Positions 35,184 through 48,524 are shown, counted from the stretch's first letter. The stretch: DNA of 64,000 nucleotides from Corylus avellana (GCF_901000735.1 NC_081542.1:17561093-17625092); one strand, 5' to 3'. Notes: generated from the sequence alone by a model not told the origin. Numbers and translations: made by a program.

Positions 35184-38100
35184 CTAATCATCCTCTTCAC
35201 TTTCATCACTATATGAAACTAGACCAGCTATACCAACATCTTGGTTCTCGCTAGTATCACTATTAGATGTTGTCACTGGCTCTGAAGATTTTTCTGGATC
35301 AACACCAGGGATTTTCACTACATCTGAAGGTTTTTCCGAAGTTCCTGGATCTAACTTAGCTTTTTTCGCTTGTGGCTGGACCTTAATAATCATACCAAAT
35401 GGTCGAGCAGGTGGATTTTTCCTCCCAGCTGATTTCTGTTCCTGCAAACAGTAAGAGGTTGCATTCAGAGACCAATACATACTAACAATTGCATAGGAGT
35501 CCTGCACTAGCAAAAATGGGTACTCTGTCCTCATAAACATTTGTATACGGATCAGTGGTAAACAAACCTCAACCAAATTGACTTGATTGGATGACCAATA
35601 ATCATTAGAATCTGATCTTTTTGTTTATTTGAACATAGTCACACCCTATTAGCAGTCATACAATACGCACAAAACAGACAAATATGAATGATTTCTGCTT
35701 TGGGGTTGAGCATCATCCAGGAGGAATCTGGATAAGGCAGGACCATCAAACTTGCCAGTGTTCAATGTATACCACACAATTGATGCCAATTCAAAACTGT
35801 CTATGGTTCAACTGCTTAGCATCAAGTTCTAAATTATATGTGACACAACAAATTTTATCATATATTCAGAAGCATTCAATCACATGGCAGAGATGCTCCA
35901 AAGTCAAAGGTCCCAAGTAGCTTATTGATAAAGTCTATCAAGCTCATATTAGAGACCCTGGATTAAATGCACTGGCAGGAGGACTTAAAGGTCCCAAGTA
36001 GCTTATTGATAAAGTCTCCCCCCCCCACAAAAAAAAAAAAAAAAAAAAACACAAAAATGTATATGCCCAAATTAGATCATGCATGCAACCATCCCACTGA
36101 GAATGTATATGGTCGTGGAGCCACAACATGCAGGCTTTGTCTACACCAATTAATGTCAGCCACATCATACAAAATCACGTGACTATATTTGTAATTTACA
36201 ATTGGTGGCATGTAATTTAAAAAGTAAATATTACAATTTCCTGGTTTCAGGTGTATTCGCTTCCACATTGAATGTCAAATACCGTAATATGGCATTTGCT
36301 TCAATTTCCTTCTTCGATGGACCCATATCTTTGGGCCCACCTACAGGCGTGTCATGATTGTACACATCCTTTAGGCATCCATTAAGACCAGCACAAAACA
36401 ACCCATAAAATGTTGAAGAATCAATAGACAATATATAAGACTCATTTAAGACAATTATAAATAGGTTAACAAAAAATGGATACCAACTTTTGCACCTCAA
36501 ACACAAATTCCAGAAAGATTTAGAGAGAATCCTATGAGCTACCTCGTTCAACAAAATTTCCCAAGAGAGAAATGGTTCTAGAAAATTTGTAAACATAAGT
36601 TGGATTTTGGATGCAGAAAGAGAAGTTCAAATTTTTGAGTTAGATCCAATATGCAGGAGGGGTTAAAGTTGGAAATCAAGCAAAATAAATTCATTATGAG
36701 CTTACTAGGGCCTGGCAGAACTTAGGACGCAACACCCATCCTGCTTGNNNNNNNNNNNNNNNNNNNNTTACGGATCAAAGTACTGCTTGATTCTCAACAT
36801 GGGCGTACAAAATCATATGCCTAACAAGGACAACTACTGTAAAAATGTATTGCCGCTCAGGAACATTCCTATTTCAGAAAAAAATAAAAATATAAATTCC
36901 ATGCAATGCAAGACCAGTATAAAACTTTCAGCAATAATCATATTATGCACAAAATCACTTGGCTATAATTCCAAATTGCTTGAATACTTGAAGAATCCCC
37001 TCCTTAGACATGAATAGCCTACGATATCCGACAGCATAGCCTAGATTTCTTAGTGATAATCACATAATAGAACATGCTCAACAAATACATAACTTTCCTT
37101 ATTCACACTTTTCGGAGGACATAAGCAGTGCTTGTAGTGCCCCGACTTTACTTAATGAAAGGCGAAAGTGGAAATCTCCAATTCCGACTAAGCACTACTA
37201 TCTCTACCTCAATATCATTAGAGATTATAAATCTCACAGCGGAATAAATCATTATTTTCTTATAACCCTTGCAGAACACATCAGAGCTGATAATAAGACT
37301 TCTATATTAAATAGATTTTTACATTGTACTTTACATGATAAGAAAACACACTAGTCAAAAGTGCCACAGACGGCACATAAGTAAATGTACACCAAAAGTA
37401 CCTAGAACATGTCTAACTATAGATACATTTCAAAAGATAGACATCTTCATGATATTCTACAACAAACTAAGGCACCAAAAAACCTTATCCATAATAACCT
37501 AGCATATGGATCATCTTCACCCTCTTCTATATCTGCATCAACATCTATGTAATTGTGGTGTTACCACATTTACATAGGCGGATTAATGAGTCCACGGTCT
37601 CAATATGTATAAGAATTACTTATAATTTCAATATGAGCCATCATTTTCGAAAACATCTCTAACATGGTGATTATAATAACAGATACGTTAGGTTTTTCAA
37701 ACAGATTCATTTTGTATAATCCATAGCTAATAAGATGAGCACTGTAGAGTTGTTTTGTAATAAAATCCATTTATCTTTTCTAAACATTTTTTTTACTATA
37801 TACGACTTTATATTTATACATACATGCATTTTACTTGCATCTCATAAAATGAATATACACATAAATATAAAGAGGTAAAACAAATAAATCACAAAACATA
37901 TAAAGCACATTATTCAATGTATGCAATGCAATCTCATCTCATTTTTCTCTAAGAGACTCATCTGGCTTCTCCAGCTTTCTAAAGGACTTGAACCTTTCGT
38001 TTACGGCTATAAGGAGACACCTTCGGCTCCTCAGTTAGTACCTGGCTTCTTATTTTAACCTGGAAGGTTCCTTTGGCTTCCACTGTTAACATAAAAACAT

Positions 38101-41100
38101 CTTATAATCTTACATTCAACTTTAGGAAGACAAAAGGCGTTTTATTTATCCTAGGGGGCCCCTTCAGCTCCCACCGTTAACATAGGAAAACCTTTTTGCT
38201 TCATATTTAATTTATCTCTTATTCGCAATGTTCAACAATATGCAATAACATGTCTCCTAAAATCCTCTCATAATCATCTCCTTTCATTTCGCAACTGATT
38301 TCAATACATGTAAAAATAATTGAAAGCATATAAACATGCTATTCATAAAATATTCAGGCTCATGTAATAATCATACTTCGAAAGCTTTATAAAATGATTC
38401 AGTAAGTAATATACTTACTAAAATAGTATCAGTCTCAGTAAGTAGTTATACTTACTAAAATAGTATCATTCTCGGTTAGTAGGTATACTTACTTTTCACC
38501 GTAAAGCATTAAGCAGGATTCCCGCTCTAACCCTTGATTCTAATATTCACTGCATTTAGTGTGCCCATATTCAAAGGCTAAAATAACGATCTCTTAATTT
38601 TTCCCTATGCTCTATCAAAAAATGGACAGCATAACGACATATATCTAAAATATTATAATGTCACTCGGGCATCATAACAACTATGTAGTGTTACCACATA
38701 TTTTTTTATAGGCATTGCTACGGCATTAATATAATATTTATCTAAAACCTCTAATATTACTTGGACATCACAACGGCACTGTTGTAAAATACCTAATAAA
38801 ATTTAGGTAGCACAACGACGCATTTGTAATGTTTACAAGGATGATTGAATATAATATCCTTCCCTGAGATATTCAATCACACTTTCCCAAACAATTTAGA
38901 CATCATAACGACATAAATTAAATTCTAATAACTAGAATTGACATAAACTAAGGATAAAAGAATTATACATAGCACTCCCACTTGAAGTATATATATATAT
39001 ATATATATATAGATATATATATATATATATTACATTAAAATAATCAAATCAATTAAATTATTTATCACCCTAATACTACCATTACTACTTAATTAGATTA
39101 ACCGGATGCCTAAGAGTTAGTAGTAATGGTAGTATTAGGGTGATAAATAATTTAATTGATTTGATTAGTTTAATGTAATAAGATATATATATATATCCAT
39201 AATGCGAATCAAAGCTAGTTCTAACTGTCTACTTCTCAGTTCAAACTAAGAATATAAAATTAGACATCTAATCTATCTTCCTAATATATTTGATTTAACT
39301 TAAGACCAAAATTCATACTAAAGCATTCTTAGCCATCCTAATTAATTCCTCGGGTGTCACAGCGCTGACCTAGTCTTACTTACGGGTCCCAATTGCCAAA
39401 ATTTATGGTGAGATGTATGATGCTTAACCCTTTTTATTTGAGCTAAGCATATATATAAGGGAGAGCACATGTAGATTTACGAAATGCTTTGATATGACCA
39501 TAAATTTTTTACGCCTATGTGATCAGGATGCTAACTAATAATAATAAACTTTCCCAACTCATTGCATTTTAACTTTCTAATAGTGATCTTATGAGAAACC
39601 CATGATTTTCAAGCTAAATAATTTTCTGTTTCCATACAAGAAGAATATAGATAATTACAACAATTAATATGATATCTATGAGGAAGAATATGATATCTAT
39701 GCTACACTTGTGGGTGTTGGCTCATCATCGTAGTGTGGTCCCGACTATAGATGAGTTCTTGAATATGTGCTCTTTGTATATTTCATAGGGGTTTCTATTG
39801 TATATATCTTTTGCATTAGGGTTGCGCCCCTCAACGCTTTTTTCAATAATATTCTCATTACTTATCAAAAAAAAATATGAAACAGTAAGAAATTTACCTG
39901 GAAACTGTGCAGCTCTTGGGCTTCCTCATCTGCTATTTGACGTTCGTATTCCCTCCTTGACTAAATATATCAAAATTTTAGAAAATAAAAGGCAAAAATA
40001 AATAAGGACATCTAATAAAAATAAAAAGGAAAGAGATGCCAATAGGCTTGCAAACTGAGACGGCACACAATTTATGGTTCGATTGTAAACCGGTATACAA
40101 CAAACATATTTCTTGTGATTACTCAATTTACAAGTACCACAGCTTAGTGACTCCACAGGTACAGCAGGTACTACTTATCAGAAAAGGCTGCACTTCATGT
40201 AGCACTGAATAGATAAGAATATTAGAACATAATCTCACCATTTCCAAGTTCTCAAGAAACTCAGTCTCATCTTCATCCAAAGCTTTGGGTGGTCCTGTTA
40301 ATAAAAGGGTTTTTTAAGCCTCATTCTTTTAAGTGTTCATTGGGAGATAGCAAGAAATGCATAGACCCTCTTTACCCTGTTGTGTGACATGGGTGCTCTA
40401 ATAACTGTTGCAAAAAATCAAAAAAAAAAATTTCAGCTCGACAAGTAGAGCTGAGCACTCACTGTGCTTGAAGCGTTCATTAAATTCTGCATCTCGCTTG
40501 TCTTTGTTCTCCTTTAGAATCTGCAATCAGAAAACATAAAGGCTCAAAATGTTCAGAGCATTCATATCCGGTTCAGCAAATTTACTCTCTATTTTAGCTA
40601 AAAAAATCACCTTTCTCTATTTTAGTTACCCACTTTTTCTAAGCACCTACATCTAGCTCTCTATTTTCGCTATCCACTTTCACTATTCTATTTAAATATT
40701 CATTTTCAACGATTTCTTCATTCTTTCTTTGAGAAGAGAGAGAATGTTAAAGAATTTTTTAATACTTTTTTTTATATATATATTTGGTGAGTGAACACTG
40801 CTCACCAAATTTGGTGAGCACTGTAGCAGCTCACCAAATGTTTCAGCATTTTGCAGAGCCGGATGTAGTTCATTTTAACATCTTGGCTAACCAAAATAAC
40901 TTCCAGATGAGAATGCTCTGGATAGCTAGAATCTTGATTACACATCTAAAGGTATGGGGTGCATATAACCAAGGATTTAGCTCTTGTTGGATAGCAAGTG
41001 CGCAAAATCCGTTAAAACTGAGACATATTACAATAGGCACAAAATTTGCTTCAATTTTGACCCTTCAATCCGTTATCTACTTGCACCCTAGAAAAATATC

Positions 41101-41782
41101 AAAAATGCCATTTCACTCATTATCAAATGAGTCCCTAATCCCTATCAAAAAACCCTTTGGAAGGAGTAACAGGAAATTCAGGCATCTAATTACCGGCATT
41201 CCCCAATTACTCAATTTTTAGACTTTTTTCTCTTTTGACCAAGTTTTCCTTCTAAAATTAGATGACTATATGCATCATATATCTTCTTAGCCACTGAAAC
41301 TTCCTCATATTGTTAAGATTAGATTCCAAATTAATAGTGGCCACTATACCGAAAGTTAAGTACCACAAAGCTTGGTCTTTCAATTGCAAAACTGAAATTA
41401 TACAAAGTTCATATTTTTTATTTAATAGAAAAAGAAAAGTGAAGAAAAGGAAAGGAAACCTCAAAGAGGGGTCTATCTCTTTGGGCAGTGCCATCCTCAA
41501 TGCGCTCGCCCCTTGTCTTCTTGGATTCATCCAACTGCCAGACCACCAGAAACAAAAAAATTCAACAATCTTATATTACTATAATCATTATTAACATTAC
41601 TGGTTCACTAAATCAAGCCAATAATGTAAATAAATTTAAGTGCAACCAGAAAGAAAGGAACAAAATTTGAGCTTCTGAAGTGGTTATCTTAAGCGTATTC
41701 TAGGGTTTTGAGAAAAAATCAATACCTGTTCCTCCGAGACGAAGCTCATTAGCCTAATCGGACGGACAGATTCTTCGGCCAT
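35184..41782 (-). CDS. FAM192A/Fyv6-family (NIP30/PIP30-like) nuclear protein gene
   Basis: Exons read on the minus strand: 41726-41782 (MAEESVRPIRLMSFVSEEQ), 41460-41534 (LDESKKTRGERIEDGT), 40463-40520 (ILKENKDKRDAEFNERFKH), 40239-40294 (RPPKALDEDETEFLENLEM), 39898-39960 (SRREYERQIADEEAQELH), and 35184-35441, ending GLVSYSDESEEDD. All junctions are GT-AG and phases agree. The N-terminal order, including LDEDET-F-L, is typical of the FAM192A/Fyv6 N-terminal domain; animal members bind the proteasome activator PA28-gamma and the yeast relative is a splicing factor. One short exon expected between the last two was not found; a 20-N gap and a solo LTR lie in that intron. It is convergent with ABCB copy C (352 bp between stops). 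Confidence 0.82.
36231..36380 (-). other. possible coding fragment in the FAM192A-like intron, unrecognised
   Basis: The minus strand contains an exon-like stretch (HDTPVGGPKDMGPSKKEI and onward to TPETRK). Composition is protein-like, but no splice partners, start or family could be identified. It may be a captured fragment of another gene, or noise. Confidence 0.2.
36748..36767. other. assembly gap (20 N)
   Basis: A short run of N inside the long intron of the FAM192A-like gene. Confidence 0.99.
37133..39361. mobile_element. probable solo LTR, 2.2 kb, in the FAM192A-like intron
   Basis: Begins TGTAGTGCCCCGACTTTAC and ends CCTCGGGTGTCACA (TG...CA). Flanking 5-mers are GTGCT (37128-37132) and GCGCT (39362-39366), one mismatch. 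Size and the opposed GCCCCGAC/GGGTGTCACA ends resemble the large LTRs of plant chromoviruses. No internal coding region is present. The part from 37893 onward recurs in the second 5.5-kb block (44625-46103). Confidence 0.65.
39031..39178. repeat. near-perfect 60-bp inverted repeat, Stowaway-like
   Basis: Arms of about 60 bp (centred on TTATCACCCTAATACTACCA and its complement) are separated by about 25 bp and sit inside a TA-rich run. The TA context would suit a Stowaway-type insertion, but the exact target site cannot be resolved in the repeat. The second copy is at 45773-45920. Confidence 0.8.
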
Positions 41783-42365
41783 TCTGTCTCTCTCTCTCTC
41801 TCTCTCTCAACGATTCCGAATAGAACGCCAATCACAGCGAACGGAGCTCCAGACTCCAGTGATTAAGCGGGGAAGCTTTAGGAAGACGACGAGTCGTTTC
41901 GTAATGTGAAGTACGGGGCTCAACCTTGTGAAAACGACGAGTCAAGAATTTGGTGAGAAGTGAGAACTACACCAAATATATCATTATTATGGTCTTCGGC
42001 GTTTAAAAATAAGTAGAATTTGAACAGAGCATTATATTTTGGGAAAAATGCAAAATCCATCCACTTGCCTATACTGATTTATAATAAGTTTTTTTTTGGG
42101 TATAAAAATGTTCTAAGAGATCCTTGTAATATGCAAAAATAACAAATAAGTCATTGCACTCAACTTCCATCTTATGTGTGGCATGTGTCATAATTTGATT
42201 GATGCTGACATGGTATTTGACGGTTTCAGTCAAAAAAATTAAATAGAAGTTTGATACAAGAACCTTTATTTGTGCATCTCTTAAAATATTTTTATACCAT
42301 TGAGAGTTTATTGCAAATCGGTGTAACTATATGAATTGATTTTACAATTTTTTCCTTATATTTTA

Positions 42366-43155
42366 GGATTAAATACCTTCTTGTCTTATGTAGTTTAACA
42401 ACTTTATTTTTTGCCCCTTAAGATTTATTTTTTATAACAGAAGGTACATCGGGTTTACATAAAGACGAAGATGGTACATCCGTCAAACTTCCGTTCAAAA
42501 ATTAACGGAAATTCATGTCAGCGCCCCTAAAATCTTGACACGTGTCCATTTACAAAATTAAAAAACAAATTTTTTAAAAAAATTAAAAAACATTAAAAAT
42601 TTTAATTGAATTTAAATTTTTTTAAAAAAAATTAGAAAGGGATGGCCGGAAGCCACACCAGGCCGCTTTGGGGGTGGCTGAACCACCCCCAAAGGAGCAA
42701 TCCTTTTTTTTTTTTTTTCATTGGCCTTTTGGGATAGCCGAACCACCTTTTGGTGGTTTGGCAACCCTAGATCGGTGGCTTGGGGTAGTCGAAACCACCC
42801 TAGGCCAAACGGGGATGGCCGAGCCACCCCCAACAGCCTTGGGGGTGGTTTCGGCCACCCCATTTTGCAACTTGGGGGTGACCGACTCGGCCACCTTTTT
42901 TCCAAAAACAATTTTTGCTTTTTTTTTTTTAATTTAATTTTTTAATGTTTTTAAATTTTCTTTTTTTGGTATATGAACACATGTCAAGATTTTATAGGCG
43001 CTGACGTGGGTTTCAGTCAATTTTTTGATAAAAGTTTGACAGAGGTACTATCTCTGTCTTTATGTAAACCCGAGGTACCTTTTGTGATAAAAACTAAACC
43101 CTATGGGACAAAAAATAAAATTGTTAAACTACAAAAGGCAAAATGTATTTAACCC
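42366..43155. mobile_element. Mutator-like TIR element with GGGTGGC core, 790 bp
   Basis: Long inverted arms (left GGATTAAATACCTTCTTGTC, right the complement of GGGTTAAATACATTTTGCCT) with a perfect 9-bp target duplication TATATTTTA at 42357-42365 and 43156-43164. The core (about 42645-42900) is a series of inverted GGGTGGC/GCCACCC units and T runs. Open frames over this core on both strands are products of its composition, not genes. Confidence 0.9.
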
Positions 43156-43383
43156 TATATTTTAAGGGAAACTCATATTTAGCTCTTACATTTTTATTTG
43201 AATTAAATTTAGTATTTGAATTTTGAATTTTAAGAATAAAGTACTTAAATATTTTTTATAATTTAGATTCCTCTTTCACATGTGTCGCACAATATTAATG
43301 TCATTTCAGCAAGTTTCAAAAGTGATTACAAGAAACAAAAGAACCAACCCAAAAAAACACAAATAACATTGGTGTCATTTGAT

Positions 43384-43483
43384 NNNNNNNNNNNNNNNNN
43401 NNNNNNNNNNNNNNNNNNNNNNNNNNNNNNNNNNNNNNNNNNNNNNNNNNNNNNNNNNNNNNNNNNNNNNNNNNNNNNNNNNN
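43384..43483. other. assembly gap (100 N)
   Basis: Exactly 100 N, the conventional filler for a gap of unknown size. It begins where the first 5.5-kb block ends. Confidence 0.99.
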
Positions 43484-44148
43484 TGAGATGCGAAAAATAA
43501 GAAGAATGCGGAATAACAAAGATAAGCAATCACACACGACACAAAGATTTAAGTGGTTCGGCTTAACAAGCCTACATCCACTGGCGGAGACAACCCGGAG
43601 AAAATCCACTATCAAAAGATGGAGTACAAAAATAGTGGAGAGAAAATCACTCAGATCCCAAAGCCCCAATACACCCAAATCTTACTATCACACAAGAAAG
43701 ATTATTCCCAAAATAGAATACAAAAGACAGATGTACAAACTCTTCTTTTGCTGGAACAGATGGCGGTTGATCTCTATTTTCTTCTCTCACTCTGCAGCAC
43801 CCTTTTTCTTCCAATCACCTGTTTTTGGCTCCTCCAAAAACCACCAAGAAGAAAACACCCTTGCTGCCCTTGTACCTCCTTCTCTCAAATTCTCTCTATT
43901 TTCTCCTCCCTTTGGTGCTTCATGTTTTTGGCACACACACAAATTCACCTTGTACTTTGTTCCTTATATAGAAGCTTTAACTCTCCTTTTACATGTTGGT
44001 TTAGGACTTCTACTATAAGTCAAACAAGGAGTCCAATTACACATAGGAGAAGGACTCCAAAACAAATTTGGACAAAAGTCTCCTAAACCCAAAAGGAGTA
44101 GAGAACTAGTGGGGCCCACGTGTGATGGGTGGCAAGTCACACCTAACA
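43484..44148 (-). mobile_element. partial LTR inserted in an ABCB copy C fragment
   Basis: On the minus strand it starts TGTTAGGTGTGACTTGCC directly after the ABCB match and has a TATA box (TATATAAGG, 43961-43969). The sequence near 43545-43600 (AAGTGGTTCGGCTTAACAAG) resembles common plant LTR sequence. The other end is lost in the gap. Confidence 0.7.
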
Positions 44149-44524
44149 ACATCTGTGTTCCATGCTCACCAACCATGGTATCTAGCCCCTACAAGTAAAA
44201 TAAAAAATCAAAAAATAAAATAATAATTTTCAGACCTTGAAGATGAACACAGGGCCTGAAAGGATGAAAATTAGAACCTGAGGCAATTTATCAATGAATT
44301 TAGCAGCATTCGCAAGTTCAGCTGCAGCTCTTATCTCTTCAATAGTTGCACCATCTTTTCCATATGCAATATTGTCCATAATGCTGGCGCCAAACAGCAC
44401 AGGTTCCTGGCTGACAAGACCAACTTTCCCCCTAATCCATTTGAGCTGAAACTCTTTGAGGTTAATGTTATCTATTAGAACTTCACCAACTTGTGGGTCA
44501 TAGAATCTCTCTATTAGGCTGATC
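44149..44524 (-). pseudogene. ABCB: inverted fragment of ABCB copy C (end of exon 6, intron 6, start of exon 7)
   Basis: The minus strand matches 31398-31773 of copy C over 376 bp with no difference that I could find, including copy-C-specific bases (TTGCCTCAG at the exon 6 donor, where B has TTGCCACAG). It is cut on one side by an LTR starting TGTTAGG and on the other by a 100-N gap. It is probably another haplotype of copy C, misplaced. Confidence 0.88.
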
Positions 44525-44624
44525 NNNNNNNNNNNNNNNNNNNNNNNNNNNNNNNNNNNNNNNNNNNNNNNNNNNNNNNNNNNNNNNNNNNNNNNNNNNN
44601 NNNNNNNNNNNNNNNNNNNNNNNN
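44525..44624. other. assembly gap (100 N)
   Basis: Exactly 100 N; the second 5.5-kb block starts immediately after it. Confidence 0.99.
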
Positions 44625-46639
44625 CAAAACATATAAAGCACATTATTCAATGTATGCAATGCAATCTCATCTCATTTTTCTCTAAGAGACTCATCTGGCT
44701 TCTCCAGCTTTCTAAAGGACTTGAACCTTTCGTTTACGGCTATAAGGAGACACCTTCGGCTCCTCGGTTAGTACCCGGCTTCTTATTTTAACCTGGAAGG
44801 TTCCTTTGGCTTCCACCGTTAACACAAAAACATCTTATAATCTTACATTCAACTTTAGGAAGACAAAAGGCGTTTTATTTATCCTGGGGGGCCCCTTCAG
44901 CTCCCACCGTTAACATAGGAAAGCCTTTTTGCTTCATATTTAATTTATCTCTTATTCGCAATGTTCAACAGTATGCAATAACATGTCTCCTAAAATCATT
45001 GTTTTGTTCTCATAATCATCTCCTTTCATTTCGCAACTGATTTCAATACATGTAAAAATAATTGAAAGCATATAAACATGTTATTCATAAAATATTCAGG
45101 CTCATGTAATAATCATACTTCGAAAGCTTTATAAAATGATTCAGTAAGTAATATACTTACTAAAATAGTATCAGTCTCAGTAAGTAGTTATACTTACTAA
45201 AATAGTATCATTCTCGGTTAGTAGGTATACTTACGTTTCACCGTAAAGCATTAAGCAGGATTCCCGCTCTAACCCTTGATTCTAATATTCACTGCATTTA
45301 GTGTGCCCATATTCAAAGGCTAAAATAACGATCTCTTAATTTTTCCCTATGCTCTATCAAAAAATGGACAGCATAACGACATATATCTAAAATATTATAA
45401 TGTCACTCGGGCATCATAACAACTATGTAGTGTTACCACATATTTTTTTATAGGCATTGCTACGGCATTAATATAATATTTATCTAAAACCTCTAATATT
45501 ACTTGGACATCACAACGGCACTGTTGTAAAATACCTAATAAAATTTAGGTAGCACAACGACGCATTTGTAATGTTTACAAGGATGATTGAATATAATATC
45601 CTTCCCTGAGATATTCAATCACACTTTCCCAAACAATTTAGACATCATAACGACATAAATTAAATTCTAATAACTAGAATTGACATAAACTAAGGATAAA
45701 AGAATTATACATAGCACTCCCACTTGAAGTATATATATATATATATATATATAGATATATATATATATATATTACATTAAAATAATCAAATCAATTAAAT
45801 TATTTATCACCCTAATACTACCATTACTACTTAATTAGATTAACCGGATGCCTAAGAGTTAGTAGTAATGGTAGTATTAGGGTGATAAATAATTTAATTG
45901 ATTTGATTAGTTTAATGTAATAAGATATATATATATATCCATAATGCGAATCAAAGCTAGTTCTAACTGTCTACTTCTCAGTTCAAACTAAGAATATAAA
46001 ATTAGACATCTAATCTATCTTCCTAATATATTTGATTTAACTTAAGACCAAAATTCATACTAAAGCATTCTTAGCCATCCTAATTAATTCCTCGGGTGTC
46101 ACAGCGCTGACCTAGTCTTACTTACGGGTCCCAATTGCCAAAATTTATGGTGAGATGTATGATGCTTAACCCTTTTTATTTGAGCTAAGCATATATATAA
46201 GGGAGAGCACATGTAGATTTACGAAATGCTTTGATATGACCATAAATTTTTTACGCCTATGTGATCAGGATGCTAACTAATAATAATAAACTTTCCCAAC
46301 TCATTGCATTTTAACTTTCTAATAGTGATCTTATGAGAAACCCATGATTTTCAAGCTAAATAATTTTCTGTTTCCATACAAGAAGAATATAGATAATTAC
46401 AACAATTAATATGATATCTATGAGGAAGAATATGATATCTATGCTACACTTGTGGGTGTTGGCTCATCATCGTAGTGTGGTCCCGACTATAGATGAGTTC
46501 TTGAATATGTGCTCTTTGTATATTTCATAGGGGTTTCTATTGTATATATCTTTTGCATTAGGGTTGCGCCCCTCAACGCTTTTTTCAATAATATTCTCAT
46601 TACTTATCAAAAAAAAATATGAAACAGTAAGAAATTTAC

Positions 46640-48524
46640 CTGGAAACTGTGCAGCTCTTGGGCTTCCTCATCTGCTATTTGACGTTCGTATTCCCTCCTT
46701 GACTAAATATATCAAAATTTTAGAAAATAAAAGGCAAAAATAAATAAGGACATCTAATAAAAATAAAAAGGAAAGAGATGCCAATAGGCTTGCAAACTGA
46801 GACGGCACACAATTTATGGTTCGATTGTAAACCGGTATACAACAAACATATTTCTTGTGATTACTCAATTTACAAGTACCACAGCTTAGTGACTCCACAG
46901 GTACAGCAGGTACTACTTATCAGAAAAGGCTGCACTTCATGTAGCACTGAATAGATAAGAATATTAGAACATAATCTCACCATTTCCAAGTTCTCAAGAA
47001 ACTCAGTCTCATCTTCATCCAAAGCTTTGGGTGGTCCTGTTAATAAAAGGGTTTTTTAAGCCTCATTCTTTTAAGTGTTCATTGGGAGATAGCAAGAAAT
47101 GCATAGACCCTCTTTACCCTGTTGTGTGACATGGGTGCTCTAATAACTGTTGCAAAAAATCAAAAAAAAAAATTTCAGCTCGACAAGTAGAGCTGAGCAC
47201 TCACTGTGCTTGAAGCGTTCATTAAATTCTGCATCTCGCTTGTCTTTGTTCTCCTTTAGAATCTGCAATCAGAAAACATAAAGGCTCAAAATGTTCAGAG
47301 CATTCATATCCGGTTCAGCAAATTTACTCTCTATTTTAGCTAAAAAAATCACCTTTCTCTATTTTAGTTACCCACTTTTTCTAAGCACCTACATCTAGCT
47401 CTCTATTTTCGCTATCCACTTTCACTATTCTATTTAAATATTCATTTTCAACGATTTCTTCATTCTTTCTTTGAGAAGAGAGAGAATGTTAAAGAATTTT
47501 TTAATACTTTTTTTTATATATATATTTGGTGAGTGAACACTGCTCACCAAATTTGGTGAGCACTGTAGCAGCTCACCAAATGTTTCAGCATTTTGCAGAG
47601 CCGGATGTAGTTCATTTTAACATCTTGGCTAACCAAAATAACTTCCAGATGAGAATGCTCTGGATAGCTAGAATCTTGATTACACATCTAAAGGTATGGG
47701 GTGCATATAACCAAGGATTTAGCTCTTGTTGGATAGCAAGTGCGCAAAATCCGTTAAAACTGAGACATATTACAATAGGCACAAAATTTGCTTCAATTTT
47801 GACCCTTCAATCCGTTATCTACTTGCACCCTAGAAAAATATCAAAAATGCCATTTCACTCATTATCAAATGAGTCCCTAATCCCTATCAAAAAACCCTTT
47901 GGAAGGAGTAACAGGAAATTCAGGCATCTAATTACCGGCATTCCCCAATTACTCAATTTTTAGACTTTTTTCTCTTTTGACCAAGTTTTCCTTCTAAAAT
48001 TAGATGACTATATGCATCATATATCTTCTTAGCCACTGAAACTTCCTCATATTGTTAAGATTAGATTCCAAATTAATAGTGGCCACTATACCGAAAGTTA
48101 AGTACCACAAAGCTTGGTCTTTCAATTGCAAAACTGAAATTATACAAAGTTCATATTTTTTATTTAATAGAAAAAGAAAAGTGAAGAAAAGGAAAGGAAA
48201 CCTCAAAGAGGGGTCTATCTCTTTGGGCAGTGCCATCCTCAATGCGCTCGCCCCTTGTCTTCTTGGATTCATCCAACTGCCAGACCACCAGAAACAAAAA
48301 AATTCAACAATCTTATATTACTATAATCATTATTAACATTACTGGTTCACTAAATCAAGCCAATATTGTAAATAAATTTAAGTGCAACCAGAAAGAAAGG
48401 AACAAAATTTGAGCTTCTGAAGTGGTTATCTTAAGCGTATTCTAGGGTTTTGAGAAAAAATCAATACCTGTTCCTCCGAGACGAAGCTCATTAGCCTAAT
48501 CGGACGGACAGATTCTTCGGCCAT
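46640..48524 (-). pseudogene. second copy of FAM192A-like exons 1-5, no 3' end
   Basis: Exons at 48468-48524, 48202-48276, 47205-47262, 46981-47036 and 46640-46702 match those of the gene at 35184-41782. The last exon is missing, because the block starts in the intron. If the block is an assembly duplicate, this is the same gene counted twice. Confidence 0.85.

Larger units (their letters stand above)
37893..43383. repeat. 5.5-kb block, first copy (see 44625-50125)
   Basis: Nearly identical, base for base, to 44625-50125. The visible differences are a few substitutions (CTCAGTTAGTACCTGG against CTCGGTTAGTACCCGG near 38030; ATAATGTAAAT against ATATTGTAAAT near 41623) and a 10-bp indel near 38270. 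The block ends exactly at a 100-N gap. It contains exons 1-5 of the FAM192A-like gene, most of the 2.2-kb LTR and a Mutator-like element. Confidence 0.95.

Noticed and set aside
39720..39876. LINE-like 3' tail (CTCATTACTTATC followed by an A run)
   Set aside because: The tail is suggestive, but no LINE coding region or target repeat was found, so it was not listed as an element.
42612..42945. Pro-rich open frames on both strands (and their copies at 49354-49687)
   Set aside because: They are translations of the GC-rich inverted core of a Mutator-like element; both strands are open because of composition.
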